From positions 29,166,498-29,230,497 of the forward strand of contig OU964921.1 in assembly GCA_918807975.1 (NCBI GenBank): 64,000 nt of DNA, written 5' to 3'. The notes under the pieces are model-generated. The model worked only from the letters and a program-made list of their open reading frames with translations. It made no database searches and had not been told where the DNA came from. The position numbers and the translations under genes were made by a program. The stretch comes from Aplidium turbinatum. Taxonomy: Eukaryota > Chordata > Ascidiacea > Aplousobranchia > Polyclinidae. This document shows positions 10,424 to 21,877 of this stretch, in pieces; the first letter of the stretch is position 1; every line of letters starts with the position of its first letter.

Positions 10424-12841
10424 TTATACAACACTGTGTTTCAATACCAAATAATCATAGCCATTTACAGCATGGTATGAATATAGTGGATAATAATCAT
10501 GCAAATTAGTTACTGAAACACACTGCAGCAAGGATAACTCATCGTTGTTTATGCAATAAACACCAAGATTAGGCACAAGGTAAGCCTTAAACACCTTCAC
10601 AACAAACCAGACTTCTTCTTTATTCAAAAACACTAGTTCAACTTTACCAACATTTAAGTCCAGACCAACTCTTTCCAACACAAGAAATTGTGTTCCTTTA
10701 TAAACGACACGTTTGCAAAACACACAAGTAGGTAAGTGAACTTCATGTGTGAGTAATGCGTTCATTATTGCAGTAGAATAAACAGATTCACTTTCTTTGC
10801 TTTCCTGAAGTTTGGGATCAATAAGCTGTTCGGTTTCACATAAGTAAGCTTGAAACATTTGATGCCTGTGTGCCAAACTTGATGTGACATTTATGAAGTT
10901 TCCACATGATCGCACGGACCTTTTAAAATAAGAATGTTTACTCTCAAACCGCAATGTCCAAAAGTTAATTAATGGTCCAAATTGAAGAGTAAGCCAGGGG
11001 TAATGGCTGATATAGTGGTGTTTCGGACGCAATTTCACACCTGGAAAACATTGTGGTTGTAAGTCTAAGTATTCATCTATCATAAATGACATCAGTGAAA
11101 TTTAGGTTGTTGTTATAGATGAAGCACATGATAACTCCACAATCTGATGAAGAAGTAAAAACGATCTCCATACTTTGTCTGTACAGTCTTTCACTTTTTG
11201 CATTGCAAACAGAGAAAACTTCCTTAGGAAACACCAGTTTTGAGCTGCGTTTCCTCCCAATCGTTTAGCTTCTATCTTCACTGGAAGAGGCTTATTTAAA
11301 CTGGTTATAAGGTCAAACTTGAAAGAGGCAATTTCACTATTGAGGTAGTGCTGAGTGAACCAACCTATCGAACAAAAATATTTAATAAAGAACATCATGT
11401 CAAAAGCTACAACACCTTCAAATAAATCATGGGCAATGCAGGGTGGTAAACCAGGATTGCACACATGGTAAAAGGAAAGCTGATTGAAGAAGGATTAATG
11501 CTTAACACCAGTCACATGATTTTCTTTCCTCTGCTGTAACGCTTCAACACAAGAATCATAGGAAGCTGGTGTCCGCATAGCATTTATATTTCGCTGAGAA
11601 GTAGAAAAGTCTTTGCTTGAAGCAGAACAATATCTGCAAGCCCACATGTTACTGAAGCTCATTAAGTAGCCACCAATCCAATGGCTGCCAAGGTTGTCAC
11701 CTGTAATAGCAACAATGCTTCCATGCACTTTTTCTGACACACCAATATCTATACCATCTGTTTCAAGTACTTTTAAGTCTGCGAGAAGTGGCCTGAAAAG
11801 ATGCATCTGGTTATCAGCATTGAGGTATTTTTCTTCACATAGTATAACTAATTGCATGGGATTCGTTGAAGATCTGTTATAGTTGTAAAGATTTCCCAAA
11901 GAAAAGTAAACGGCAAGGAGTTTGTGAACGGACTTTGCAGATCCTAATGGGTTGACAATTTCAAATGTGTCCTGATAAAGGATAATATGTATGGACAACT
12001 TCCCATTGCCGAGAAGTATGTTTTTCTTGAATGCAATACCATCAGTGTAATCACACAATACCTCAGAGTTTCGTGATTTTTGAGGATTTAGAAAGTGCTC
12101 CATCACTCTGTTGTTGCGGAACAAACTTTTGAGTGTCTTCAATATTAGAACATATTGGAAGGAAACAGGAGAATAAAAATCACCTGGTACAATGCTAATG
12201 TCATATGCTACTGGTTGAACAATGTCTAATGAGTTTTCAAAATATAATTGTCGAGAATATGCTGTCCGCAACATGCCATTACTATACCATTCATGGTCCA
12301 TCGAAGGTGCAACACCTTCAACTACTGTAGCTGCTGTTTCAGCTGGGATATTATGAGACAGCAAAACAGAATGAATATTATTTAAGGCTAAATCTTTGTG
12401 TACCATGAGCAATGTTTCTACTTCTTTGGCTATACAAGCAACAGTACTTGCTGGAATCATATGTTTATATTGCAATGCCAACAAAAACAAAGCATGAGCT
12501 TTAGTCAAATCTCTCTGAACTACATGAGAAACTACAGGTGATTCAAAAAATGAAATACTCTGATCACTACCAGTACATTCCAAGCCATCTCCAGCTTGTT
12601 GATCACTTTCCTGGTTATCATTTTCTGGGATATGAATAATGTTATGACAAGAGTATTTATGAACTCTTGAGATGTGAGAAGTAAAAGATGAAACAAGTTT
12701 GTATGATTTCTCACAGTTTACTATAGGACACTTCATGGAAAAGCCTTCTCTTATATGTTCTTTGAAGTGCTGCAATAATTGTATTGAGTTACTGAGGGTA
12801 ATTCCACAAAGTTGAAGAGAGCAAACAAGATTATACGCCAT
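10424..12841 (-). CDS. EnSpm-type transposase-like protein with C2H2 finger
   Basis: Single long exon on the minus strand of about 805 codons starting MAYNLVCS. A C2H2 finger lies near residues 36-60 (CPIVNC, then HISRVH). Conserved blocks follow: TGDNLGSHWIGGYL, CRYC, VCNPGLPPCIAHDLFEG, LRPKHHYISHYPWL, FWTLRFESKHSYFKRS. I recall this block order from proteins of animal EnSpm-like transposons; the Asp residues in GDNLG and HDLFEG are candidate metal ligands. The frame never shifts but has two in-frame TAA stops (after GVKH near 11497, and after SSITTT near 11104). The gene is therefore dead but young. It is probably the cutting enzyme of the 944-15084 element. Confidence 0.7.
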
Positions 12842-12954
12842 ATTTATCAGTTCAGTAATTCAGTTCAATAAAGAAACCAAAGCAAACTACTAACCAGCTA
12901 ACCTTTAATCTTTGCATAAGTCAGATCAAGACATTATCATATCCTGTTGGAATA

Positions 12955-13080
12955 ATTATTTATTTGGGTCAGACACAAATCTGCCATCAGTCCATAGCGA
13001 GGTCACACAAACTAAAACAGTAAAAAGATTCATATAGAGTCCTGAGCGATGTTGTAGGCAACATGAATGTGATTAATACT
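12955..13080 (-). repeat. Possible LINE 3' end
   Basis: On the minus strand this reads like the 3' tail of the CR1/L2-like LINE at 15622: a TGTGTCTGA phrase followed by AAATAAATAA. Only the 3' non-coding tail is present. It lies in the leader region of the EnSpm transposase gene. Confidence 0.35.
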
Positions 13081-13220
13081 GGACGCTAGGAGCTCCATAG
13101 CTGGCATCAATACATAGGCATACAATAATTATAAATCAAAAGATATATAAAATCAAACAAGATTAAGCATATATACCTCACCACTAAATATATAGGCCTA
13201 CATATAAGCCATTTTTAAAA

Positions 13221-14206
13221 GGAAGTGGCTACGTTTACGGCGCCGTAAATACAGCCGTTCCATGCCTTTTTTTCTAATCTTTACGTCGCTTTTACTGCGC
13301 ATGCGCTGTTGCTGGAAAAAAAGTGCATATATAACTTCCAAATTCAACTGTTTTTGTCAAGTGAATTAGTGGCGCGTGCGATCTTTGTCTGGCTCTTACT
13401 CTCAAGGATACGAGTTCGATTCCACCAAAGGGTGATTTTTTTTTAACACAATTCTAACTCGAAGCGACTCAATCGTTAGGCTACGCATTTTTGTGGCCGT
13501 TTAGTCACAACGAAAAACAGTATATGACAAACTAGCAGAGGTCTAGAAAAAGGTAGAAGCGACAAAACGCGGAGGTTACCGGTATAGCGTGCATGATACC
13601 AAAGCAGGAAGGACAATCAGTTTGAAATATGGCACGGTCACGGTCATAACACCTCAATAAATTTTTCTAAATTTAAAACAAAGAGAAAAAAGGCTAGTGA
13701 GTTTTTTTTCTTTAACAATTAAAATGAGTAAAAAAAATTCTAAATTTATAAAAATTTTAGGTGTTACGACCATGCCATATTTTAAACTGATTGTCCTGCT
13801 TTGCTATCATGCACGCTATAACGTCCGCTTTTTGTCGCTTCTACCTTTTTGTAGACTTCTGCTATGTTTGTCATATACTGTTTTTTCGTTGTGATAGTCA
13901 GAACTATAAACAAATTAAACTGAACGGCCACAAAAATGCGTAGCCTAACGGGGTGAGTCACTTCGGGTCAGAATTGAGTTTAAAAAAAAATCACCTTTTG
14001 GTGGAATCGAACTCGTATCCTTGAGAGTAAGAGCCGGACAAAGATCACATGCGCCACCATTTCACTTGGCAAAAGCAGTTGAATTTAGAAGTTATATAAA
14101 TGCACTTTTTTTCCAGCAACAGCGCATGCGCAGTAAAAGCGGCGTAAAGATTAAAAAAAAGGCATGGAACGGCTGTATTTACGGCGCCGTAAATGTAGCC
14201 ACTTCC
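13221..14206. mobile_element. Foldback element with arms of about 490 bp
   Basis: Nearly the whole 986 bp folds on itself around 13695: GGAAGTGGCTAC at the left is answered by GTAGCCACTTCC at the right, and matching continues to the centre. It is flanked by a perfect 9-bp duplication TTTTTAAAA (13212-13220, 14207-14215), the length made by Mutator-like transposases. Each arm contains a tRNA-like stretch (about 13365-13430, mirrored at 13995-14055) with 'gagttcgattccac', close to a polymerase III B box. There is no coding content. It is inserted in the EnSpm element. Confidence 0.85.
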
Positions 14207-14215
14207 TTTTTAAAA

Positions 14216-15084
14216 CGACTTATACTAAGCCGGGATGATTTTCTCATGCATAGCCCTGTTTGTGGAAATCTCTACACAGGAACCAAGAGTAGCCCAGATA
14301 CATCGAACATATGCTATGCATAAGTGATTTAGAGGTGGCACTGAAGACCAATTGGGAATAAACTGAAATAAAACAGCTTAAAATGAGTCGTTTACGGACA
14401 AATAAGCCAGGTTTTAAAAACTGCTTACTTTAAGGCATTATTTTTTGCAGTGAAGTCAAATTACAAAAAACACCAGTTTCCAACAAAACGGTACCGGTAA
14501 AGCTAAATGATGGACTACCGGTATCAGGATTTGTATTTCAATCTGCTATCTGACTGACTCTCACTATTTCTCTGCTAATCTGCTTGCACTACTTCTCTAA
14601 CATATATTACTGAATCAAACCTAACCCTTGCTATTATACAAAAAAGCTTGTCACTAAGATCTCCTTAGTGACCACCTGCTGGTAAATGTAACAAACAGGA
14701 AAGAGACAAGATCTGAAAAAATAACCGCAGCAGAAAAAGCAATACAGTTTTGTTAAGTTCCATTATTTAAAGTTGTACACTATGCTTAGTTTGTTATACC
14801 ATCAAACTTTTTAAACTGGAGATTATTAATCTTTCCAGCGAAACTTGTTTTCAACTAGTTCCCTCCCCTCTGGCTTTACCTAAAATGGCGCTAATTCCCG
14901 ACGACAGATCCGCGGCATGCCGCCAAAGCGTTTAAAAAATCTCGCATTGTGATTGGTTAAAACTTGTATCACAGTCATGTGACATTCAAGTTCACGTAAA
15001 GGCGTTTGTGAATTGTTTTGCAAGTAAAACGTGTAAATTTTTTACAAGTAGAAAGAGAGTAAATATACAAATTTTTTAACAGTG
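14216..15084. other. Non-coding 5' part of the EnSpm element
   Basis: AT-rich subterminal sequence of the EnSpm element upstream of its transposase gene. It includes TACCGGTA words at 14492-14499 and 14515-14522. No gene is seen. Confidence 0.5.
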
Positions 15085-15296
15085 TATATATGTTTCACTG
15101 GTGTATAAAATTGGCTCTAGCAAACCAAGACTTTGTAACACTAGAAAAATTTTCTCGATTAATACTATCCTGTCAACGACAGACGCAATTCATAAATTAA
15201 GAAGGGTGTTAACTGGTCCAAAATGCTACCAACCATAAATATTTGAACACGTTTCAACAAGACAACAACAACAGATTTGATTAGATTATACCCAAC

Positions 15297-15621
15297 CTGC
15301 TCAACTCCTTGCTGAGCAAGAACCTTTTTTGGTGATTGAACAGAAAAACAACCAGTTTCGTCCATGTTGTATATATGCCCTGGATCAAACTTATATTTTT
15401 CAACCACTCCATATAAATTGTCAAAATATTTGCCCACATTCACTCTGTTGAAGGCAGTTGCTCTGCCATATGACGTTGCCTCAGCTACTTGCAAAGTTAA
15501 GTTATAACGTTTCATGAAATTCCGCAGCCACTTCTTCCCACCTTTTTGTTGGGTTTGCCAACAACGAGGTACGTCAATATCGTTTTTTACCGCAAATTCC
15601 CATGCAATGGATCTTGCTTTT
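15297..15621 (-). CDS. pogo/Tigger-like transposase, exon 1 (3' part)
   Basis: The minus-strand frame holds KARSIAWEF, KKWLRNFMKRYNL, EATSYGRATAFN and HIYNMDETGCFSVQSPKKVL: the end of the DNA-binding half and the first catalytic Asp (MDETG) of a pogo-type DDE transposase. The exon ends at a donor (GAGCAG, then GTTGGG at 15296). Spliced to the acceptor at 888 it continues as EQ-VGALTS in phase. The 5' side is cut at 15621 by a LINE, and the HTH part is not found beyond it. It is the same family as the copy at 54927. Confidence 0.8.
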
Positions 15622-16830
15622 ATTTATTTATTTGGATTTTGTTTCAGACACAAGTAGAATTGGTCCATAGGATACAAGCACACAAAGAAAACGAAATACA
15701 ACACCACACAGAGAACGAGTAGCAGCTATCGGTACTACACAAATATTAACCACAAGTTTCAGGCTGGAGAGCACGATCACGATGCTGGAAGAAAGCAGAT
15801 TGATAATAACACTCGGAATTCATCAAATGCTGAATCCACGTATTCGATGTGTTAAAGCAGCGATCAGTAAATTGATACATACTTTTACGAAGGAGAGCAT
15901 GAAACGTGGTAATTTTTTTAGTTACCATCACAGAGCTTATACGTCTCGGAAGATGAAATATAATTCTGTAGCTGTTATTATACGCTACACGTAGACGATT
16001 GATACTGTAAGAAAAATATTTACACCACAGCTGAGAACCATACATTGGCATACAGTAGGATCGAAATAGTACGTTTTTGACAGTGGTAGAACACCTGAAG
16101 AATCTTGCTCTCAGCATATTGCCAGAGCAGTAAAGTGACCGGTGCTGTCTTTTCATGTTTTCATCATGACAGCATGTTGTTAATCATAATGCCCAAGTAC
16201 TTTACTGTCGTTTCAAAACGAATACATTCATCACCCAGATAAACAAACGGTTGGAAATCAAGTTTTAAGAACTTGGTTTTGAACATAACTCCAACAGTTT
16301 TATTACAATTAAATATAATGTCATGCAACATAGCATACTGCTGGCACACATCAATAATTCTTTGCAGGCCCTTAATACTGGGTGCAAAACAACATACATC
16401 ATCTGCATAAATAATGTGATTAAGGCAAGAATTCCTAACATAGCATCCTACGGCAAGGTTATTCAGCTCACATGACAAATCATTCATGTACAAAGCAAAA
16501 AATATGGACTTAATACCCCACCCTGTCTCACTCCATTAGACACATGGAATGGCTGGGAGAACTGACCTCCCCACTTTACTGTCATACATTGATTGGCGTA
16601 CCAGAATAACAATAGACGTGCAAACAATATGGGAACAGACCGTTCAATCAGCTTTGAGAACAGCAAAGAGTGATTCACTCTGTCAAACGCTTTGGACGAG
16701 TCTAAAAATTCAGAATACACAGGGGTTCCATGCTTAACATACTGAGAAATGGTCTGCTTTAGCAGGTAAACACACATAATTGGTAAGAGAGAATTATAAG
16801 GCCAGTGAATTCCGACTCTTAATACAAAGT
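15622..16830 (-). mobile_element. CR1/L2-like non-LTR retrotransposon, 5' truncated
   Basis: Reverse-transcriptase blocks on the minus strand: FLDSSKAFDRVNHSLLFSKL, VSNGVRQGGVLSP, YMNDLSCELN, HIIYADDVCCFAPS (the YADD active site) and VKYLGIMINN, then the thumb/C-terminal region ending at 15746. A short 3' UTR with TGTGTCTGA ends in (AATA)n at 15622-15640. The frame shifts twice or more (near 16490 and 16160). The 5' truncation near 16830 and the simple tail fit target-primed insertion. It landed in pogo exon 1. Confidence 0.85.
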
Positions 16831-16989
16831 GAAGTCACTATAATTATATACATATATATAATATAGCCGGCCATTGGGTACGGTACTCTACTGGCAAGGC
16901 CCTATCTCTGATTGTTTTCAACTTTTATTTATGTATTAGCCTATAACTTAATGGGTAGTATAAATTAAATAATATTAATGTTTACCTGT

Positions 16990-17212
16990 TTTGTACATAC
17001 AGTAATTCGTGCATGATACTTTTTCCAATTTGAATTGACATCTGAATTTTGTAGGCATAACTGGCGAATCTTGTAGCCGGGAAGCTCAGGTCAATAACAT
17101 TTCAAAACATCATTTTCATGAAATATCAATTTCTCTAGGACAAGATCAACTTCACCTCTTGATATAAAGTCAACGACTGCAAATGCTTTCATAGTCTTCA
17201 TATTTTTAATCT
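16990..17212 (-). pseudogene. Exon resembling the N-terminal module of DUF4806-type proteins
   Basis: An AG acceptor near 17213 is followed by an open minus-strand frame (MKAFAVVDFISRGEVDLV, then KCY-stop-PELPGYKIRQL, NWKKYHARI) ending at CAG before GTAAAC. The spacing of AVV-F, WP and NW-Y resembles a short module common at the start of invertebrate DUF4806 or transposon-derived proteins, where the stop replaces an expected Trp (TGA for TGG). No following exon was found. It may belong to a host gene relic or to a transposon. Confidence 0.35.
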
Positions 17213-17849
17213 ACAGTAGCACAAAATAGACTGAACTTACTTATTACTTAACATAGACACCTAAAGTATTTTCAATCAGTGTTGTTACTCAAGACTGCAC
17301 ATTAAATGATAGGCTAATCGAGTAAAACTATTCGTACAATAAAAATAAATGCACTTTCTACAGCAAGCACTACAGAAAGCCCTGTAGCCTGTAGGTAGGT
17401 ACCTCGATAAATGACGTCACAGTCGCTAACTTCAAGACCAAAAACAGGCACAGCTTTTTGCAGCCTTTCTGAACAGCACTGCACCATTTCGGTATATTCA
17501 CTGCGATTCGTGCACAATCTTTTGGTAAAAAAAAAGATTGAACCTTTTATCTTCCGGCGCTTTTCGGCAGATTTAAATCAGTTAATGATTTCTAAATATA
17601 AATGGAAGATTAATCAACACAAACCTTGTAGCCTACTTAACAGTTACGCTAAAAAGTCCTCTCATAAGCTGATAAGTAAATAGTGAAATTCCATGCCATT
17701 TTTTTTTGGTCACAGAGATTAGAGATATTTAATCAGGTGAGCGCTGGTAACCGCGATATAAGATTTATGAAAAAGAAAGGGGAGAAATTCGGTCGTGACA
17801 ATGAAAATTACATAATACTGTATTCCTGACTTTCACAATTCCTATTGTA

Positions 17850-18040
17850 AAGATATTAACATAAAACACATCAAATGGCCTACTAGAGTTGAAAAATTAT
17901 TTTAAACGAGAAACTTTCTACTGGCGTGTAAAAAACACGTGAGTAGGTACAGAAAAAAGTGAATATGCAACTGCAGAGATTTTTTTAAAGATATTAACAT
18001 AAAACGTATCAATTGATATTCTAGAGTTGAAAAACTTGCT
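17850..18040 (+). repeat. Local direct duplication
   Basis: Two blocks of about 50 bp, both beginning 'aaagatattaacataaaac' and both continuing to 'ctagagttgaaaaa', spaced by about 140 bp. Confidence 0.6.
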
Positions 18041-18439
18041 CATTCAAATATGATATAAAGCAATATAGTAAACCGGTTCCACAACATAAATTATATTAAA
18101 AAAAATTTGAAATACTATTGTGAGTGTTTACTTGATCAAATGGTTTAAGGTTTAGACTTGAAAAAAAACTATTGATTTATTTTCTTAAAGCAATATAGCA
18201 ATTGAAGGTATTTGTGTAAAAAAATTCGTGTTAATCACGTGTTAAAGTGGTGTAAAAGGAATGTATCCCAGTATTACACGAGTTCCCTCAGAATTTCACG
18301 TGTTTTTCACGAGCCAATGTTTATGGGGGTAGATCTTTGAAGATTTCCATCCTATGACATCATGTTTAGAAATATTCTGATACACCATTCAACAATTTCG
18401 TAGTTTCTTGGTTTCATCTTTGCTTCTTAACCAGCGATG

Positions 18440-18550
18440 GCCAGTAGTCCCCGACCAAGATAGCAAATCAACCGTTTTTTTTACATTGATTCAACGTCTG
18501 CAGATGTTGAATCGAAAATTGGTGAAATCAGTTGACTTGGGATTGTGCAA
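18440..18550. mobile_element. Small palindromic MITE relic (CCCAGC family)
   Basis: It shares 'gattcaacgtctgcagatgt' and the flanking AGCAAATC / GGTTGATTTGCT layout with 21425-21520 and with the cleaner copy at 42202-42288. The ends are decayed here. Confidence 0.5.
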
Positions 18551-19489
18551 TAACACTGTTATCATTATACGGTAGGCCAATATATTTGTCATTGTAGATA
18601 TAATGTGTAAGTCGTCAATAAATTCTCATTTTTATGCTATTTGGTATGTTTGTTGTTGCGTGTCCTACATGTTTTGTCTAATAGTGTCTGGTTTACTTCG
18701 AGCACGGGTTTGTACTCCAACGTAAAGTTGTAATTTAATGTGCTGACAGGCTGTTAAATACGATACAATTTATGTAATTTTGTTCCAAACCACTATCACG
18801 ATTTGGTTCTCACAATCCATAAGGGTGTTGTATTCTAGTATGATCTTTAAACATCTCAACATGCTGAGGTGGGCATCTGCTACTTTAAAAGTAGTGCGCT
18901 ACCGCTACTCGAACGAAAGTAGCTCGCGCTACCGTTACTTTTGTCTTAAACTGACACAGAAAGTACTTTATTGTGACGTCAAAATGACATTGAAAATAAA
19001 TAATATTCGTTTACACTGCCATCCTTATAGGCCTGCAACGTCATTAAAACACGTTCTAGGTCAGATTTAATGTTACGCATCTTACAAAAATGCGAGTCGC
19101 TGAGTCCTTCCGCTTTGGATTAAGACCACGTCTTTGCCAGCAGAGAAAGGTCTCTCCACCGTATCACTAAAAGGAATGGGGAGTTGCATGTAATCAAGAG
19201 ACGTTTTAAATTGTCACTTGGAAAACTCAAAGGCTTGCTTCTGCCTGAAAAAATGCTTCCACAATTGACTTGTCGTTTCGTACCGATGTTTGATGCGATG
19301 GCACCAATACACCAAAAATCCATCCCCGGACTCGGGACGGATGTTGGACTAGAGATGGGCAATTTAGAATAGTGGGTTTGAATCCTAAAACTATTTGAAT
19401 AATTCGAGTTAAAAAATAGAATTCGGTATGTAGCCTATCTCATTTTTTTCACGTCACATTTACGTTATGTATCACTGATGGATAAACAG

Positions 19490-19560
19490 CTCAGTGGTTT
19501 CGGCTCTGGTACTGGTTGGTCTGAGATCGGGCCAAACCCAAGACTTTAAAAACGGTACCG
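19490..19560 (+). repeat. Possible tRNA-derived SINE head
   Basis: 'agctcagtggtttcggctct' resembles a tRNA A box (TAGCTCAGTGGTT). The B box is weak. A SINE fragment is possible but unproven. Confidence 0.25.
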
Positions 19561-20093
19561 ATTGTGTTCTTTCTTGCGTAACGCCATGAGAATAAGTCGA
19601 GTGATAATGTGATGACAACGTAAACCTGCTGTATAGTTAATAGTGAGCTCCTGTCGCTAAAAGATCTTAGTTGTAGACTGTAGAGCAGGGGTTCTTAACC
19701 TTTTTTGTCTCGTTTACCCTTTTCCGAATGAAAAAAGTAAAATTTACCCCCACTGTTTTGGTGGCCCCTTGTGATGTCATCGTGTCCAGTCAACCATGCG
19801 AAGAAATGCAAAACATCCTTTTTTGTCTGGATTTATCTTGGCAAATATCAAAACTGTTTATTTGCCGAAGACACGATTGTTCTTGACGGGGTCCTGTGAA
19901 AATAATGTCTACTCAAATGTCCTAAATAACTATGATAAAAGCACACAAGAATGTAAGTGTTTTTCTTTTATCAATAACTGACACCTAATTTCAACAGTCA
20001 ATCAGTGAGACTTTTGTGCTTGCTTTCCACGAACAATTTTGAAGATTCTTGGAACAATCGTTGAAAGAGCTACTTGCATGTCGTCTTTGAAAA

Positions 20094-20827
20094 CTAAGCG
20101 AGACCGATGTAATGTTTTAATAATAGTTTTAATAACAATAAAGAGAACCCTGCTTCACACAGATAAGTAGTTGGAATAGGTATAATAACTTCAAATGCAC
20201 GCTTAGTCAGCGAAAGAAACTCTTCCACTAATCTACACCAAAACTTGAAAAAGTCACCATCCCACGATAAGAATTTGGAACAAAGCGTTGTTGAACATTG
20301 AAGATCAATCAATTCATCTTTGCAAATATCATCGTCAGCAATACTTTCTAACTTGGCTTCGAAGAGAGTAGTTATCCAAAAAAAACTTTCACCTTCGAAG
20401 TAACCGCAAAAGTTGTTTTTTAAGGCGGCAAGGTGCTGGCATACTTCGACTTCAAGGTCAGAAATCTCGTTGCGACTTCTATTGACTTTCCAATCATCAA
20501 ATATTGGAAAATTTGCGTAAATTCCTTTTTGAACTCTTCCACTCCACAGATCTAATTTTGTCTGAAAGCCCTGAATTTTATCATGTAGGCTACATATACA
20601 ATAGTAACAATTTTTACTTGCATTTGCAGATTGAGCTGATTCAAACTTGAAAAAATGTCTGTCGAGTAAGCCAATGCACCAATAAATTTGTAGTTGCCAA
20701 AGTGCTTACTCAACGGGGATTTGAGTTTTCTAAGATAAAATTTCGATTTCACCATGTAGTTCGAAAACTCGAGACAACGCAAGACCCTCAGAGAGCCACC
20801 GAACTTCAGTGTGATAAAGGAGAACAA
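20094..20827 (-). pseudogene. hAT transposase remnant
   Basis: C-terminal half of a SCAND3/ZBED5-type hAT transposase spread over at least two frames. YLCEAGFS is the standard dimerisation signature, and the NQLNLQMQ region lies upstream. The N-terminal BED finger and catalytic core are not seen. Confidence 0.65.
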
Positions 20828-20847
20828 TTTGAATCAAGTGCAACACT

Positions 20848-21282
20848 CATCATCATCATCATCGGCCATGCCTGAATAAGGCGTCGGCTACCGTGAGTCT
20901 CCACAACGATCGATTGTCCATACTTCTAATTAGGTTTTCAAAATTTTGGTTTGTCCATGTTGAAAGATTTTTGAAGATTTCCAAACGTGGACGTCCCCGG
21001 TGCCTCTGACCAGGAAATCGCCCCATCATTACCGAGTGTTCAATTCTGCGTTTGCGGTAGACATGCCCGATAAATGTCATTTGACTTTTTTTGATAGTTG
21101 TGATGAGGACGCCAGGGGTGCACCCAGAGCGTCTCCACACTTCTTCGTTAGTGATTTTATCCATCCAGTTAATTCCCATCATTCTACGAATGAACCAAAT
21201 TTCAGCACTGTTGACCTTCTTCTCTATCTTCGGGCATACAGTCCAGGATTCACAGCCATATAGCAGAACTGACCAAATGTAC
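20848..21282 (-). mobile_element. RTE-like LINE 3' fragment
   Basis: The minus strand encodes the C-terminal end of a LINE protein (YGCESWT, RRMMGINWMDKITNEEVW, FIGHVYRKRRIEH, then GRPRLEIF and DNRSLWRLTVADALF) and finishes in a (GAT)n tail at 20848-20860. An 11-bp duplication AGTGCAACACT flanks it (20837-20847, 21283-21293). It is 5' truncated and inserted in the surrounding hAT. Confidence 0.8.
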
Positions 21283-21424
21283 AGTGCAACACTACTAGTT
21301 TTTTATTAACTGAAAAAATGAAGTTTGCTTTAATTTATGATTCAGTAAATTTACCCCCTCGGTAGGTGAAATTTACCCCCAGGGGGTAAATTTACCCCCG
21401 ATTAAGAACCCCTGTTGTAGAGCG

Positions 21425-21520
21425 ACAATAAATAAAACGACCCAAATTGCAAATCAATCGTTTTTTTAAGACTACAGACGTTAAATCAATGAAAAAAATG
21501 ATTGATTTGCTGTTTAGGCA
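21425..21520. mobile_element. Small palindromic MITE relic (CCCAGC family)
   Basis: 'caaatcaatcgttttttt' at the left is answered by 'atgattgatttgctgttt' at the right, with an internal 'gacgtt'. It is related to 18440 and 42202. Confidence 0.45.
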
Positions 21521-21877
21521 TTACCAGTGGGCGTACGCAGGGGAGCATTGGGCCATGCCCCCCTATCAAAAAGTGTTTTTTAGCGTTGTTGTAATCGTGT
21601 AATGCAAACATGTTATTGTTGAAGAGTGGTCTTGGGCAGCAGGGTCGTATTAACCGCCCCCTCATAGCCTATCCCTTAGGGGGAGGAATCATGGTTGTTT
21701 AGTGGCCCACTCATTTCATTTTTTAATTTTTCTTTGGCTATTTCTAATGAAAAAATGTTGTAGCCTAAGTGTTGCTACGGAAGCTCGATATTCAATAGCT
21801 TAAATTACGCAAGGCCTATTTACTGCTTCTAAAGCCCGGTTAGTGGACCCACATCTCTGTTTAGAGGCCCACCCATA

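Larger units (their letters stand above)
944..15084 (-). mobile_element. EnSpm/CACTA-type DNA transposon, 14.1 kb with nested insertions
   Basis: The ends are inverted: CACTGTTAAAAAATTT at 944 and its complement ending at 15084, both flanked by TA. CACTG termini with a 2-3 bp target duplication are typical of animal EnSpm (CMC superfamily) elements. Two minus-strand genes lie inside: a zinc-finger transposase-like protein (12841-10424) and a multi-exon partner (9405-2034). Insertions inside it are the long-TIR element 5266-9285, a hAT at 9631-10376 and a foldback element at 13221-14206. It sits in the intron of the pogo gene whose exons flank it. The superfamily is assigned from the termini and remembered protein blocks, not from a search. 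Confidence 0.7.
17220..19685. other. Intergenic, few features
   Basis: AT-rich with no credible coding exon. It contains a diverged direct repeat (17850-17900 and 17988-18040, sharing 'aaagatattaacataaaac'), a small MITE relic at 18440-18550 and a possible tRNA-like stretch at 19490-19560. Confidence 0.5.
19686..21414 (-). mobile_element. hAT element, decayed SCAND3/ZBED5-like
   Basis: Termini CAGGGGTTCTTAACC and GATTAAGAACCCCTG with the 8-bp duplication ctgtagag / ttgtagag. The minus strand keeps pieces of a hAT transposase: a LAYSTDIF-LNQLNLQMQ region (20827-20552) and a C-terminal dimerisation region with VEEFLSLTKRAFEVIIPIPT then TYLCEAGFSLLL (20312-20094), in different frames. Its interior is interrupted by a LINE at 20848-21282. 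Confidence 0.8.

Noticed and set aside
10424-12841. In-frame TAA codons as a sign of a variant genetic code
   Set aside because: The Ly6-like gene and many transposase tails end in ordinary TAA, TAG or TGA stops at expected places. Recent decay is simpler.
14021-14323. Forward open frame of 100 codons
   Set aside because: It lies wholly or partly in the arm of the foldback element and reads across its end.
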